64,000 nucleotides of DNA from Dendrolimus kikuchii (taxonomy: Eukaryota; Arthropoda; Insecta; Lepidoptera; Lasiocampidae): the NCBI GenBank assembly GCA_019925095.2, contig CM034394.1:26896272-26960271 (forward strand). Direction: 5' to 3'. The translations under genes were made by a program, and so were the position numbers. The notes under the pieces are model-generated. The model was not told the DNA's origin. It was given only the letters and a program-made list of their open reading frames with translations, and did not search any database. Positions 34,201 to 46,200 of this stretch are shown piece after piece. Numbering within the stretch: position 1 is the first letter of the stretch; every line of letters begins with the position of its first letter.

Positions 34201-37200
34201 AATTCTAAAACCCGATCCCAGAGCCACCTACCGGTTCTAATTGCGAATCTAAACCATCCCGGTACCCACTCAAACACACAAAAACAAAATCGCTCCAGGT
34301 GATTAGGAGGATTTCAGAACCCGATCTCAGCGCCACCTACCGGTTCTAATTGTGAATCTAAAAGAGTAATTTTTTTTTTTATTCTAGGTCATGACAAAAT
34401 AAGATTAAAAATCATCTTGCCAAAAAATTAAAGTTTATAATTAACAAATAAAAAATAGGGGTTGATCGTAGAGGGGTGAAAATTTAGGGTTGTATGTATT
34501 TTTGTATGTTGTATCATAAAAAAATAGAAATTAAAAATTTTGTCTAAAAAATAAAATAAAAAATTTAGGGGTGGACTACCCCTAACATTTAGGGGGATGA
34601 AAAATAGATGTTGGCCGATTCTCATAGATACCGGATAAGCACAAAATATTTCATCAAAATCGGTCAAGCCGTTTCGGAGGAGTATGGCAACGAAAACTAT
34701 GACACGAGAATTTTATATATTAGATTTACTTATTATTATTATGTCAGGAGCCTTAAGAACAGACGAGCGTGCATGACAAGAGCTATGAATGTCAAAGAAG
34801 CGAGTGAGGTGTGTAAGAATAAGCCTGAATGGCGCTCTGTTGTTCGTGCCTACCCCGCAAGGGAACTGGCGTGAAGTTATGTATGTATGTATGTAATTAT
34901 TCTTGGAATGTTTCTTATTATTTATTGTCTTCGCCGCCACTGTTGTTTTAATATTGTCCTTAGTTTGGGGGGTTGCCTGAAAGAGATCGCTTTAAGCGAT
35001 AAGGTCGCCCTTTGTTCAACATTGACTGTACCTAGTTTTCATTTTTGGTGAACAATAAAGTATTTTCATTAATTAATTAATGATTGCTTCAAAATCAAAC
35101 TAGTAAAGTTTGATTTTGAATAAGTTCTTGCTAATTTATAGCTAATGTTGAAGCATAACAACAGGCTACGATAATCATGGAAACATGTTGAGTAGTCAGT
35201 TTGAACTTTCTCTGAAATTGTGGTTACATATTGATATGGACAGTTACAATAAGTTCATTCAAAATTAGTAATATTTTTTTTTAATTATTAACACTGGTTG
35301 GATATGTATGGTTCTGTTTCTTTGACTGGTGCCAAATAGAGGCTTAGATTTATGGTATTATTTTGCCAGTATTTAAATTCAAAAAGTATTTTCTGGAGGA
35401 CAATTGATTTATAGTATGAAATACATGAATTCCAAAGATTCCTGTAAAAACTTGGTATAGGTAGTGCAGGAATGGAGAAAGAATACAATTTCCTGCGTTA
35501 GGGCGGCCTGTCGTAAGAGGCGACTTAACAACCCACAGCCAGGTGGTAGGGCATTTGCCCGACTGGATGGCTACCACCCCTGGTCTAAAGTATGTCGCCA
35601 TAACAACCTTGAGTTGTGTTCCGGCATTAGTGACCAGGTTCCAGTTTCCCTTAAGAGAGCAGCAGCGCATTTGTAGCACCTTTGGTGTTGCAAATGTCCA
35701 TAGGCGATGGTAACCGTTTACCAACAAGTGGGCCGTCTGCCTGTCTGCTGATCTCCTGCTATAAAAAAAAACAAATACATTTGTTCTACTAGAGATGTCT
35801 ACTAAATATAGAAACTGTCAAATTAGCCAAATCGTAATATTACGCATGGTTTCGAGGTTAGTAAATCTTGAGAAATACAAAAAGTTCCGGTTTATATTGT
35901 TTTAGTATCAACACGATCCGAATCAGCCAATTTTTTTGTATACTACCCACTTACGACACTACTTCCGGGATTTCCGGGATAAAAAGTGAGTCTAAAAATT
36001 TGCTGTCGATTAGCACAAACTCGATTGAAATCGGCCCAGTAGTTTTTATGTGAATCCCGAACGAACAAACCGACAAACTATTATATTAAAAATTGAATCG
36101 TGTTTTCCATTGTTTGTATGGTCTATTCTAGTTGTTTAAATAGCTTCAATGTACAGACATTCAGTTTTAGAGTTTTATAATATCGTATCCAGCCGGCGCG
36201 GACCCGACGGCGCGCGACCACGCGGGGCGCCGCGCGCTGCACTACGCGCGCGACGCGTCCGCGGCGCGCGAGCTCATCGTGCAGCACACGCGCCGCTGGG
36301 AGGACGCCGCCGCCGCCGCGGCCGCCGACGAGCGGCGGCGCTTCCCCCTGGAGCAGAGACTCAAGCAGTTCATCGTCGGTATGCTCAGCACACTGCATAA
36401 TACATACATACATAACTTCACGCCAGTTCCCTTGCGGGGTAGGCACGAACAACAGAGCGCCATTCAGGCTTATTCTTACACACCTCACTCGCTTCTTTGA
36501 CATTCATAACTCTTGTCATGCACATTGTATAATAGCAGCCCATAAATGTCCCACTGCTGGGCTCGCGCCTCCTCCTCATAGGGGAACGGACAGTATACCC
36601 ACCACGCTTGTCCAAGGCGGCTTGGCAGGTTTGACACATCGGTTATATCGATGTGCAGGTTGCATCACGATGTTTTCCTTCACCGTTGTTAACACGTGGT
36701 AATTGTAACAATATGCACCAGTCAGAAAACTGCCTCAGTGATGCATGCGTTCCGGCCTGGATCGAACTCGCGCTCTTTGAGTTTGGGACGCGTACGCTAA
36801 CCATTACGCTACCACGATTCGGCACACTGTAGTAGCGTGTAATAAGCGTAGAATTCCTCTAGTGGCTAGTGGTAATAGCTTTAGTAGAGAAAGTAAGACT
36901 TTCATTTTTAGTTAGTGTTAAATGCTCCACATCTGCTCAATAAAAATTGTTTTATTTCATCGCTCACTAGATGTCGCTGTTCGGCAATGAAACGTGGTAA
37001 CCTTTATAATTTATTATTTTTTATATTTTACCCAAGGTTTGTATTATAAAAGATTCCAATTCCAAGATACAGGTTAACAAACCCCCAACCCGGGGTACCC
37101 TGAAAGTAACCCAGGAGTCCAGTTAGTATTAGACATGGCCGTTATCAGCAGTTTTTGGCAACGGGTATCTAGCCGATATTTGGTTTCATCAATACCGGTA

Positions 37201-40200
37201 TTTTTTCTTAAGTTTTCGCGACTTGTATACATAATAAAACTACGTTTTAACGGTTTTAAGCGCGGTAGTTTAGTAAATTAGATTAGGCTCCCATAGAGTA
37301 AATAATAACCATAAACAAAATTAAAACTAAAAACTTTAACAATACTCGTTGACACTTGACATCTTTGTCTTCCGCGATCACGGCCACTGAAAAGTGGCCG
37401 AAACGTCGGAATAATAAAAATCAATGTGCAATTCAACGTCTACCTTACATTTGTATTACAATCTCCGAGTTGAACATAGCTTTAAAGTAGATCTAAGACC
37501 ATTTCAATGTCCATTGTAAGTCGCGGTGACTTTCTTCCGAAACCAGTGCCTGCCAGCGTAAAATTGAAAGTTTGAATTGCTGTTGAAACGTCGGAAAAAC
37601 CAAAATCAAATAAAATTACCGCGCTTAAAACCGTTAAAACGTAGTCTTATTAAATACCGGTATTGACAACCGTTGCCGAATATCGGTATCAAAGCAGGTT
37701 TTCAACTGATACGCGCATCGTTTCCGTTTATGGTCGATATTGTGCGTTGCTGGACAATTGGCTGGCAACTTAATCACCAAGTTGCCAGCCAATACTCGCC
37801 TCTTCTCTGTTTTGCAAGTTAGGAATCATTTTTGCCAGGTGTTAGGGCATTTGCCCGACTGGATGGCTACCACCCCTGGTCTAAAGTATGTCGCCATAAC
37901 AACCTTGAGTTGTGTTCCGGCATTAGTGACCAGGTTCCAGTCACCCTTAAGAGAGCAGCAGCGCATTTGTAGCAACTTTGCTGTTGCAAATGTCCATAGG
38001 CGATGGTAACCGCTTTCCATCAAGTGGGCCGTCTGCCTGTCTGCTGATCTCCTGCAATAAAAAAAAATCGTTTAGAAAGAGAGAGAAGGCATAATTATTT
38101 TGGTTATTATCGTTCGATCGGTTACCAACGTAGCGAGAACGGAATCACTAAATCTAACCTAGCTGGTTGTGATTATTCGTATTATTGTCAGTTGGTTGTA
38201 CCTAGATATTAGATAACTGATAACCGTTACTACTTTAGAGGCATGTCAACCGTTTTCAGTTACGATTTGCTATAGTGGACACATGCTTAGTTAGTATAGA
38301 CCCATTCATTCGTTCACTCATTCATTCACTCACTCACTCACTCATTCACTCACTCATTCATTCATTCACTCATTCATTCACTCACTCATTCATTCATTCA
38401 CTCACTCATTCATTCACTCACTCATTAATTCATTCACTCATTCATTCATTCGCTCACTATCTCACTCATTCATCTATTCACTCATTCATTCACTCACTCA
38501 CTCATTCATTCGCTCATTCATTCATTCACTCATTCATTCATTCATTCACTCATTCATTCACTCACTCATTAATTCATTCACTCATTCATTCATTCACTCT
38601 CTCTCACTCATTCATTCATTCATTCACTCATTCATTCATTCACTCACTCATTCATTCATTCATCTAGACCCTACTGAATCAAAAACTGATAGACTGAAAA
38701 CAAAATAATTAGCTGGCGGTTAAGGCTCGATATCGTGGGTTTAGTAGAATAGCAATTTGACAGGCCAGCAGGCGGCGATAGAGACGGTGGCGGCGGCGGT
38801 GCGGCGCAAGGAGAACGGCTGGGCGGACGAGGAGCACCCGCTGGTGTTCCTGTTCCTGGGCAGCTCCGGCATCGGCAAGACCGAGCTGGCCAAGCAGCTG
38901 GCGCGGTACATGCACCGCGACGACCCGGCCGCCTTCATCCGGCTCGACATGTCCGAGTACCAGGTCAGCCTGCCCCTCCACCATGTCGCCACTCTGCTTC
39001 TGCCCATATATGAGGTGAACTATATCATTGTTGGCGTCCTGTTGAAAATTTTTGATATTTTATTAGCCATGCCGTAAAGCGTTTTTCTGACACTGTGGCC
39101 TACATAATATTTTCTTAAGTTTTCGCGACTTGTATACATAATAAAACTACGTTTTAACGGTTTTAAGCCACTTTAAGACATGAAACACACAAGGTCTACG
39201 AAGTCTGCGTTCAGTGAACACACGCTGGACAAACCCAACCACTACATCAGATTCGATAACCCACAAATCCTCGCGAAAGAGAATCGTTTCATACCTAGAA
39301 TGATGCGTGAGGCTATTGAAATCAAAAAACACCCAAATTTCAATAGAGAAGATGGTTGGCAAGTACCACCTGTTTGGGATCCAATCATCAAAACTATTAA
39401 GACCCAAACCCAGCAAAAACCAGCTGCCAGACCTCAAGACACTGTGAGCTCTTTCTGCGTACAACGGAACACAAACCAACTTGACTGATTATTAGAGCTA
39501 GGCATGTTTGCTGAAGAGTTTCTTGCGCCGCTTCTTCTCTTCAAGCCATAACATGTTGCGAAGCGGTAGTAAATTAGATTAGGCTCCCATAGAATAAATA
39601 ATAACCATAAACAAAATTAAAATTAACAAGTTGGCGGTAGGCTAAATAAAACTTTAACAATACTCATTGACACTTGACATGTTTGTCTTCCGTGATCACG
39701 GCCACTGAAAAGTGGCCGAAACGCCGGAAAAACTAAAATCAAATAAAATTACCGCGCTTAAAACGGTTAAAACGTAGTTTTATTACTGTGGCTTACTTTA
39801 GGATACTGCTCCAAAATATTATTATTGGTCGTACCGTACAACTTCAGCTGCCACTAAGCTGAACCCAGGGATCAGCATTGAAGCTCAACTAGATAGATAA
39901 CACTTTAATGTACACCTGGTCTTATCGCTAAAAAGCGATCTCTTCCAGACAACCCGTGGCAGGAATTGCTGGTTAGGAGTGGCGATGGTGATATACATAA
40001 TTATTGGACGATTACTTACATTTTAATAATAAATATGTAACTATACTACATACATAACTTTACGCCAGTTCCCTTGCGGGGCAGGCACGAACAACAGAGC
40101 GCCATTCAGGCTTTTTGACATTCATAGCTCTCGTCATGATGCACGCTCGTCTGTTCTTAAGGCTCGTGACATCACCTTCTGCTAGTACACGATCAATGAT

Positions 40201-43200
40201 TATACTATATATACAAATATACATGTACAAGATATAGTGATAAAATACAACTACTTAAATATATAGTTATATGCAATATAATACTACATACATACATACA
40301 TACATAACTTCACGCCAGCTCCCTTGCGGGGTAGGCACGAGCAACAGAGTGCAATATAATACTAATTCTATAAAATTACATATCATTATATTGCAAATAG
40401 AATTTCATGACCACATTCCAAAAAGTTATTAGAGATTTTGCTCGTCTGACACGAACAGGCAGTGTATTTCAAAGTTAGACAGCCTTAACCGTGGAACGAC
40501 TCAACTAGTATGAGTATAAAATCCCTGTAAGCAACATGATGTATTTTCTTCACTCTACTATAAGAAAGGCACAGCACTGGCAGTAATTGTTGGAGACACG
40601 CTCATCATCCACCACTACAAACAAGCAAGTACAAACTGTATGCATACAGTATTTATTATGAATGAATGTTCTTTATTGCATACATAAGTTATACATACAT
40701 ATGCAACAGGAGGTCCTATCGCCGCCGGCGATATCTTCCAGACCACCTTTACAATTATTAAAACTATTTTTTTATTTATTTAAGGCTTGGCAACTAGGCC
40801 TTTAAGCCAGGCGCAGTTGTATTGTAGGCTACAATCCACACCATCCAACGGAGTTCTTGTAAAAACTCGAAAGGCCACATTTGACTTTACAGTTCACATT
40901 TCTCACAAAAACACATAATTACTACTTAAAAACTATTAATATCCTACAATTATTGTTCATTTTAGAGTAATTTTACACGTTTTTAGAAGATAAAACTGCA
41001 CAGCACAACATCCCCTTTCAGTTCCCGCCAAAAACTCCAATTTAAATAAAATATACTTAACATAGATTATAAACAGGCCGTTCCATTAGTAGTTCACAAC
41101 GCCCAGAACGCTTAGTTAGCCGTTCCACAAGGCGACCGCGATCGTTTTGGTCGTGGCGAAAACGTCACTAATGACGTCATCATTTTCAATCACACAACGC
41201 TCACAACGACCCATGTCAATAGATGGGTCGAATAGCCGTTCCACTTGGGTTTACGATTGTTACGCCAAGAAGCGAGTGGAACGGGAAAACTCGTGGTTGT
41301 GAACGTGGTCGTTGTGAGTCCCTAATGCAATGTAGCCGAAGTAGGAAAAAAATAATATTTTATTTTTATTTATTTAAGTTTATGGCTTGGCAGCTAGGCC
41401 TTTAAGCCAGATCTTAGTTTACAATATAGTTTCTTCATTTTCCTAAGCCTATGTGTAGCACAGCTGAACTGCAGGTAATCATTGACTATACAGTTCACAT
41501 TTCTCGCAAAAACACATAATTACTACTGAAAAACTATCAATATCCTACAACTATTGTTCATTTTAGAGTAATTTTACACGTTTTTTAGAAAATAAAACTG
41601 CACAGCACAACGTCTCCTTTCAGTTCCCGCCAAAAACTAAAAAAAAAATATATTTTAAGATTGAAAATTAAAGATGTCCTAATATTTAAAATAAATTGAC
41701 TATGTGCCAGTGATATTGGGTGGGTGTCAACAATATTATGGTTTACCATATCATGACTTAGATTGTAAAGCGATTTTTTATTTTGGACATTTATGAAATG
41801 TGTATGATGTGTGCATGATATTAAAATATTTTTAAGTGTGTTATGAACAGTTCCTATATCTTTACTGTTCAATTGAATTGCCTTACCGTCAGATGAATTT
41901 TGACGTTATTTATATTTCTTACCTATCGGTAAAAAAAGGCAAATGAATGATCGGTAAGATGTGGGATCCGGCCCGTAGACACTAATAAATATCATAGATG
42001 CAAAGGAGACGGGTTCTTTCGGGCCAAAGCAATCTAATGAGTTGGGGTATAGCTTAAAAAATAAAGTTACATTTTTCGATTACAAAGTGGAAAATGAGAA
42101 ATCTTAAAAATAAGATCACAAATAAAATCAATTTATGTAAACAATTTCTACAATTAATAATATGAAATAGTACATTATGGTACTAGTGTGTAACATTGGT
42201 GATTACCGCCGAGGCGCCATTGAGACTCGAGCCGTAGGCGAGGGTCTTAAGAGAGCCGAGGACGGTAGTCATCAATACACACGTGTATCATACGACGTTT
42301 TTCAACACACTTGTGAATAAAATAACAACAAAAACTCATTTTATTTAGTAGATAAATAAAATGAGTGAAACTTTTATTTATTAAACACGTACGAGTTAAA
42401 ATTATCTATTTAAATAAGAAGTTGCATGAAATGAGCAAGCAATAGGAACATTAATTTATTTGTTCTATAGAACACGATCTTTTTTTTGAATAAAAACTTT
42501 TTTAAGAACAAAGCAACTCAACCAATAAAATTAAAAAAAAAATCTATAACTCACTAGTGAGTTATAATGTTTTTTAGTCACAGTTTGATTATGAGTGTCA
42601 TTCTGTGCCTAATTGCGGTGACCATAGAGCCACTTTATGAGCAAGTGTGTTGAAAAAAATATTACACCCCACGATTAATTCGTTCAAAATAACTAAACAT
42701 ACTACAAATATAAACAAAATATCAACCTAATATTAGAAAAAAAATACAATATTTTCATGTTTTTTATAATCTGGTCCTAAGAATGTAAGAAAGCTGTCTC
42801 CTTTGATATAAATTAAATTATTATTGTTAAAAATATTTGGAGGTTACAATTACAGTTTTCACTGCGAATGAATCGTCAATCGTCAATCGTCAATCGTCAA
42901 TCGTCAATAAATCGATTGACGATTCAATGACGATTATCAATATGAATGCAATTGATATGCAAATGCGAATTCAATATCTTCAACACATAATTTTTTTTAG
43001 TATTGTCTTTTTTGTTTTTTAAATCTTCTTTTGTCCATTTTTTTTTGTAAGTTGTCTACAGGTGGAAACTGCGCTCGTTAAACAGCGTGTATTGTAGGAC
43101 GCAGTCTAGCCTGGTAGACTAACCTGTGCATGGTGGCCGATGGGGACTGGATATATGGAACGCCTCCGCTGTCCACCGACAGGGATGAGTTTCACCCATG

Positions 43201-46200
43201 TAGGAGGAGGGGAGAGGAGAGGAGGAATACGATTTCCTTCAGCCGAATGGCCTGTCGTAAGAGGCGACAGAACGACCCGCAGCCTGATGGTGGAGTGTTT
43301 GCCTGTCTGGATGGATGGCTTCTAGAGTATGCCGTTATGACAGCCTCGAGTTGCAAAGGTTCCAGACTCCCTTCAGGGTGCGTCCGTTAGTTACGTGAGG
43401 TGTTCGAACTAAATGTTTCCAAATGTCACTTATGGGAGGGGGGGGGGGGGGGGGTTGAAAATGGTGTAAAATTGGGTACTTTCTGTCGTATTTGTCCGAA
43501 CCCAGTAATATTCACATTAACTACTAGTCTTCGATAAAAGCAAAAGGGCAAGTTGTGTTTTTATTTTATTTTTTTCTCAATAATCCAACACGTTTACAGC
43601 TAAGACGTACGTTTTGAAGAATCTCGCTTTAGATTAGGGGGGGGGGGGGTTTAGTTGAGGAAAATCGAAAAATTGTCAAAAACGCCTGACGTAATTAATG
43701 GACGCGACCCTAGAGAGCGGCTTACAACTCGCAATAGAATATCGGGAAGGGGGTGACGAGGGTGGTGATGACGAGTGACGAGTGACGAGTGTGGTGTGGG
43801 TGGGGTGAAGGAGAAGCACGAGGTGGCGAAGCTGATCGGCGCGCCGCCGGGGTACGTGGGCCACGAGGAGGGCGGGCAGCTGACGCGCGCGCTGGCGCGC
43901 CGCGCGGACGCCGTCGTGCTCTTCGACGAGGTGGACAAGGCGCACCCGGACGTGCTCACCGTGCTGCTGCAGCTCTTCGACGAGGTACACCGTCAGCTAC
44001 ATACTCCTTGCAACTACAGGCTTGTACTAAACAATACTACATAGCGAATAAGACTCGAAAAGGAATTGAATTGGTCGATTTTGAAAAATAAAGTGTGGCT
44101 TGTAAAAAGTAATTTTAAAGAGTTGTTTTTGAACATTAATTAATTAAACCTCATGCGTTTATAACATAAATTAGCAAAGTGTTATTATAATATAAAAATC
44201 TTAATCATCTATAATATGAACTAGTACTTATCTGTCTTAATACAACATATCTATCAATTTTTAAACAAACCCCAGGCGCTAGTCTTATTCATAATTGGTT
44301 TTCGTCTGACCAATCTGAAAAAGACAATGAAATTTTAAAATAAAAGAAAGAAAGATTTTTTTTTTAATACTACCAAAATATCAATCAATACTATAATCTA
44401 ATATATTAAATTCTCGTCTCACAGTGTTAGTTACCATACTCCTCCGAAACGGATTGACCGATTTTTATGAAATTTTATAAGCATATTCAGTATTTTTCAT
44501 ACTCCTAAGTGATAAGGGTTGTCCACGCCTAAAATTTTTTTTTAATTTTTTGGTCATTTTTTTTTATAATGTTGCATTAAAAAATACACACAATCCTTAA
44601 TTTTCACCGCTCTACGATCAACCCCTATTTTTTTATTTGTTAATTATAAACTTGATCTTTTTTGGCAAGATTTTTAATATTATTTTGTCATGACTTAGAA
44701 TAAAAAAAAATTATATTACTCTTTTAGATTCACAATTAGAACCGGTAGGTGGCGGTGAGATCGGGTTCTGGAATCCTCCTAATCGCCTGGAGCGATTTTG
44801 ATGATTTTGTTTTTGTGTGTTTAAGTGGGTTCCCGGATGGTTTAGATTCGCAATTAGAAGTGATGGTTTTTTTTTTTAATTGCAGCAGATCAGCAGACAG
44901 GCAGACGGCCCTCTTGATAGAAAGCGGTTACCATCGCCTATGAACATTTGCAACACCAAAGTTGCTACAAATGCGCTGCTGCTCTCTTAAGGGACTGGAA
45001 CCTGGTCAATAATGCCGGAACACAACTCAAGGTTGTTATGGCGACATACTCTAGACCAGGGGTGGTAGCCATCCAGTCGGGCAAATGCCCTACCACCTGG
45101 CATGGTGGCTCTGGGGATCGGGTTCTAGAATTTTATTTTTTAAAGGCAGGACAACGTCTGCCGGGGCCGCTGGTAAATGAGTAAATGGTTCGAGTTTGTA
45201 CAATGCATTTATAAAAGTGAAAAAAAAAATCTATGAGGCTAATCTGGACCAGCAGATTCCGGAAATGCAATTTCTAGAATTTTTGTATGTCTTTCTATCT
45301 GTCTGCTAGAACATCACGTGAAAACTACTGAACGGATTTAAATGAAACTCAACACAGAGCTAACTTATATCCCGGGGCGTTACTTATGATACTTTTTATC
45401 ACGATAAATGACGTCTTCATCGTTTCGATTCAATCACGTTTTTCCAATTCAGTAACAAATATCTACATTGTCATAAACAACGTGGTATTCATTGTATTAC
45501 TTTGAACGAGGTTGGCTTCGACTCTACGTTTTGCTGGACAGTTTTGTCTAGACTGGAATCTATGGACTTATTTTCTTTGTTGTTAATATTATATGTAAAA
45601 AACTGAATTAAGTTTGGATGTAAGGATAATAAAGGTACTGCCTAGGATTTGACACGCGGGGCAAAGTCTATATAACATAAAAATAAATGGAAAATGTCAG
45701 CTGTGCAATTTTAAAACCTAGCAAATGAATTACAAAAAATTTACACTAGAGCACAAAAAAATGTCATGAACTTGAATATGTCATTTCAAAACTAACTAAC
45801 TAATTTATTATAATTATTGGGTGCGATATTATATCTTGATGCAGTCGTTGCATATTTTAGTAAACACAATAAATACCTGGCAAGACAAGAAATACACAAA
45901 GATTCATTTATAAAATTAATATCAGTTGCTATGTTTTGAAATTGAACAGCTGATGTACTGAAAAGCAAAAAAAAACCGAACGACCACAGCGCTCTGATGT
46001 GATAGAGAGAGCTATCTACCAATGTCGCTATATAGGTTGAAAATATGCTCCCGTCGTGTTGGTCACCCTGTATACGATGTGTATAAATCGATTGAAGTCC
46101 GGGGACAATCCAGGGCAGGCTGACCGACGGCAAGGGCAAGTTGATCGAGTGCAAGAACGCGATATTCGTGATGACGTCCAACTTGGCCGCGGACGAGATC

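Larger units (their letters stand above)
33191..36192 (+). other. CLPB intron 4
   Basis: Contains a facing pair of R310 copies, a Helitron, an RTE-a fragment, a LINE tail and a further R310. 35061-35464 is AT-rich without features. Confidence 0.75.
36379..38763 (+). other. CLPB intron 5
   Basis: Holds an RTE-a fragment starting 24 bp after the donor, a tRNA-derived SINE, a Penelope-like insertion, an R310 piece and a 360-bp tetranucleotide array. 36830-37140 shows nothing. Confidence 0.75.
39893..40499. mobile_element. LINE 3' tail (jockey/BMC1-like) with RTE-a pieces inside
   Basis: Contains TCGCTAAAAAGCGATCTCTT and GACAACCCGTGGCA, shared with 55252-55500. It is bracketed by a 9-bp duplication. 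Two RTE-a fragments interrupt it. Confidence 0.6.
39058..40660. repeat. repeat P, copy 2, interrupted
   Basis: Pieces 39058-39107, 39787-39892 and 40500-40660 together match 30222-30557 in order. The interruptions are a Penelope-like element with a ~11-bp duplication (CTGTGGCYTAC) and a LINE tail with CTCAACTAG duplicated at 39884-39892 and 40500-40508. Confidence 0.7.
38964..43810 (+). other. CLPB intron 6 (4.8 kb)
   Basis: A mosaic of nested elements: repeat P split by a Penelope-like element and a LINE tail, then families O and E, an inverted-repeat piece, family F, a heptamer array and a diverged R310. The last 130 bp before exon 7 are purine- and G-rich instead of pyrimidine-rich. Confidence 0.75.
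43985..46113 (+). other. CLPB intron 7
   Basis: Contains a Hel-B Helitron with a nested R310, repeat L and element Q. 43985-44396 is AT-rich and unassigned. Confidence 0.75.

Noticed and set aside
36755..36824. tRNA gene
   Set aside because: A and B boxes are present on minus, but cloverleaf stems are not convincing and a ~220-bp SINE body follows.
38275..38667. 130-codon His/Ser/Phe/Ile-rich frame
   Set aside because: It is a translated tetranucleotide array in CLPB intron 5.
42872..42930. CRISPR-like or regularly spaced repeat
   Set aside because: The units are contiguous heptamers without spacers, in a eukaryotic intron.
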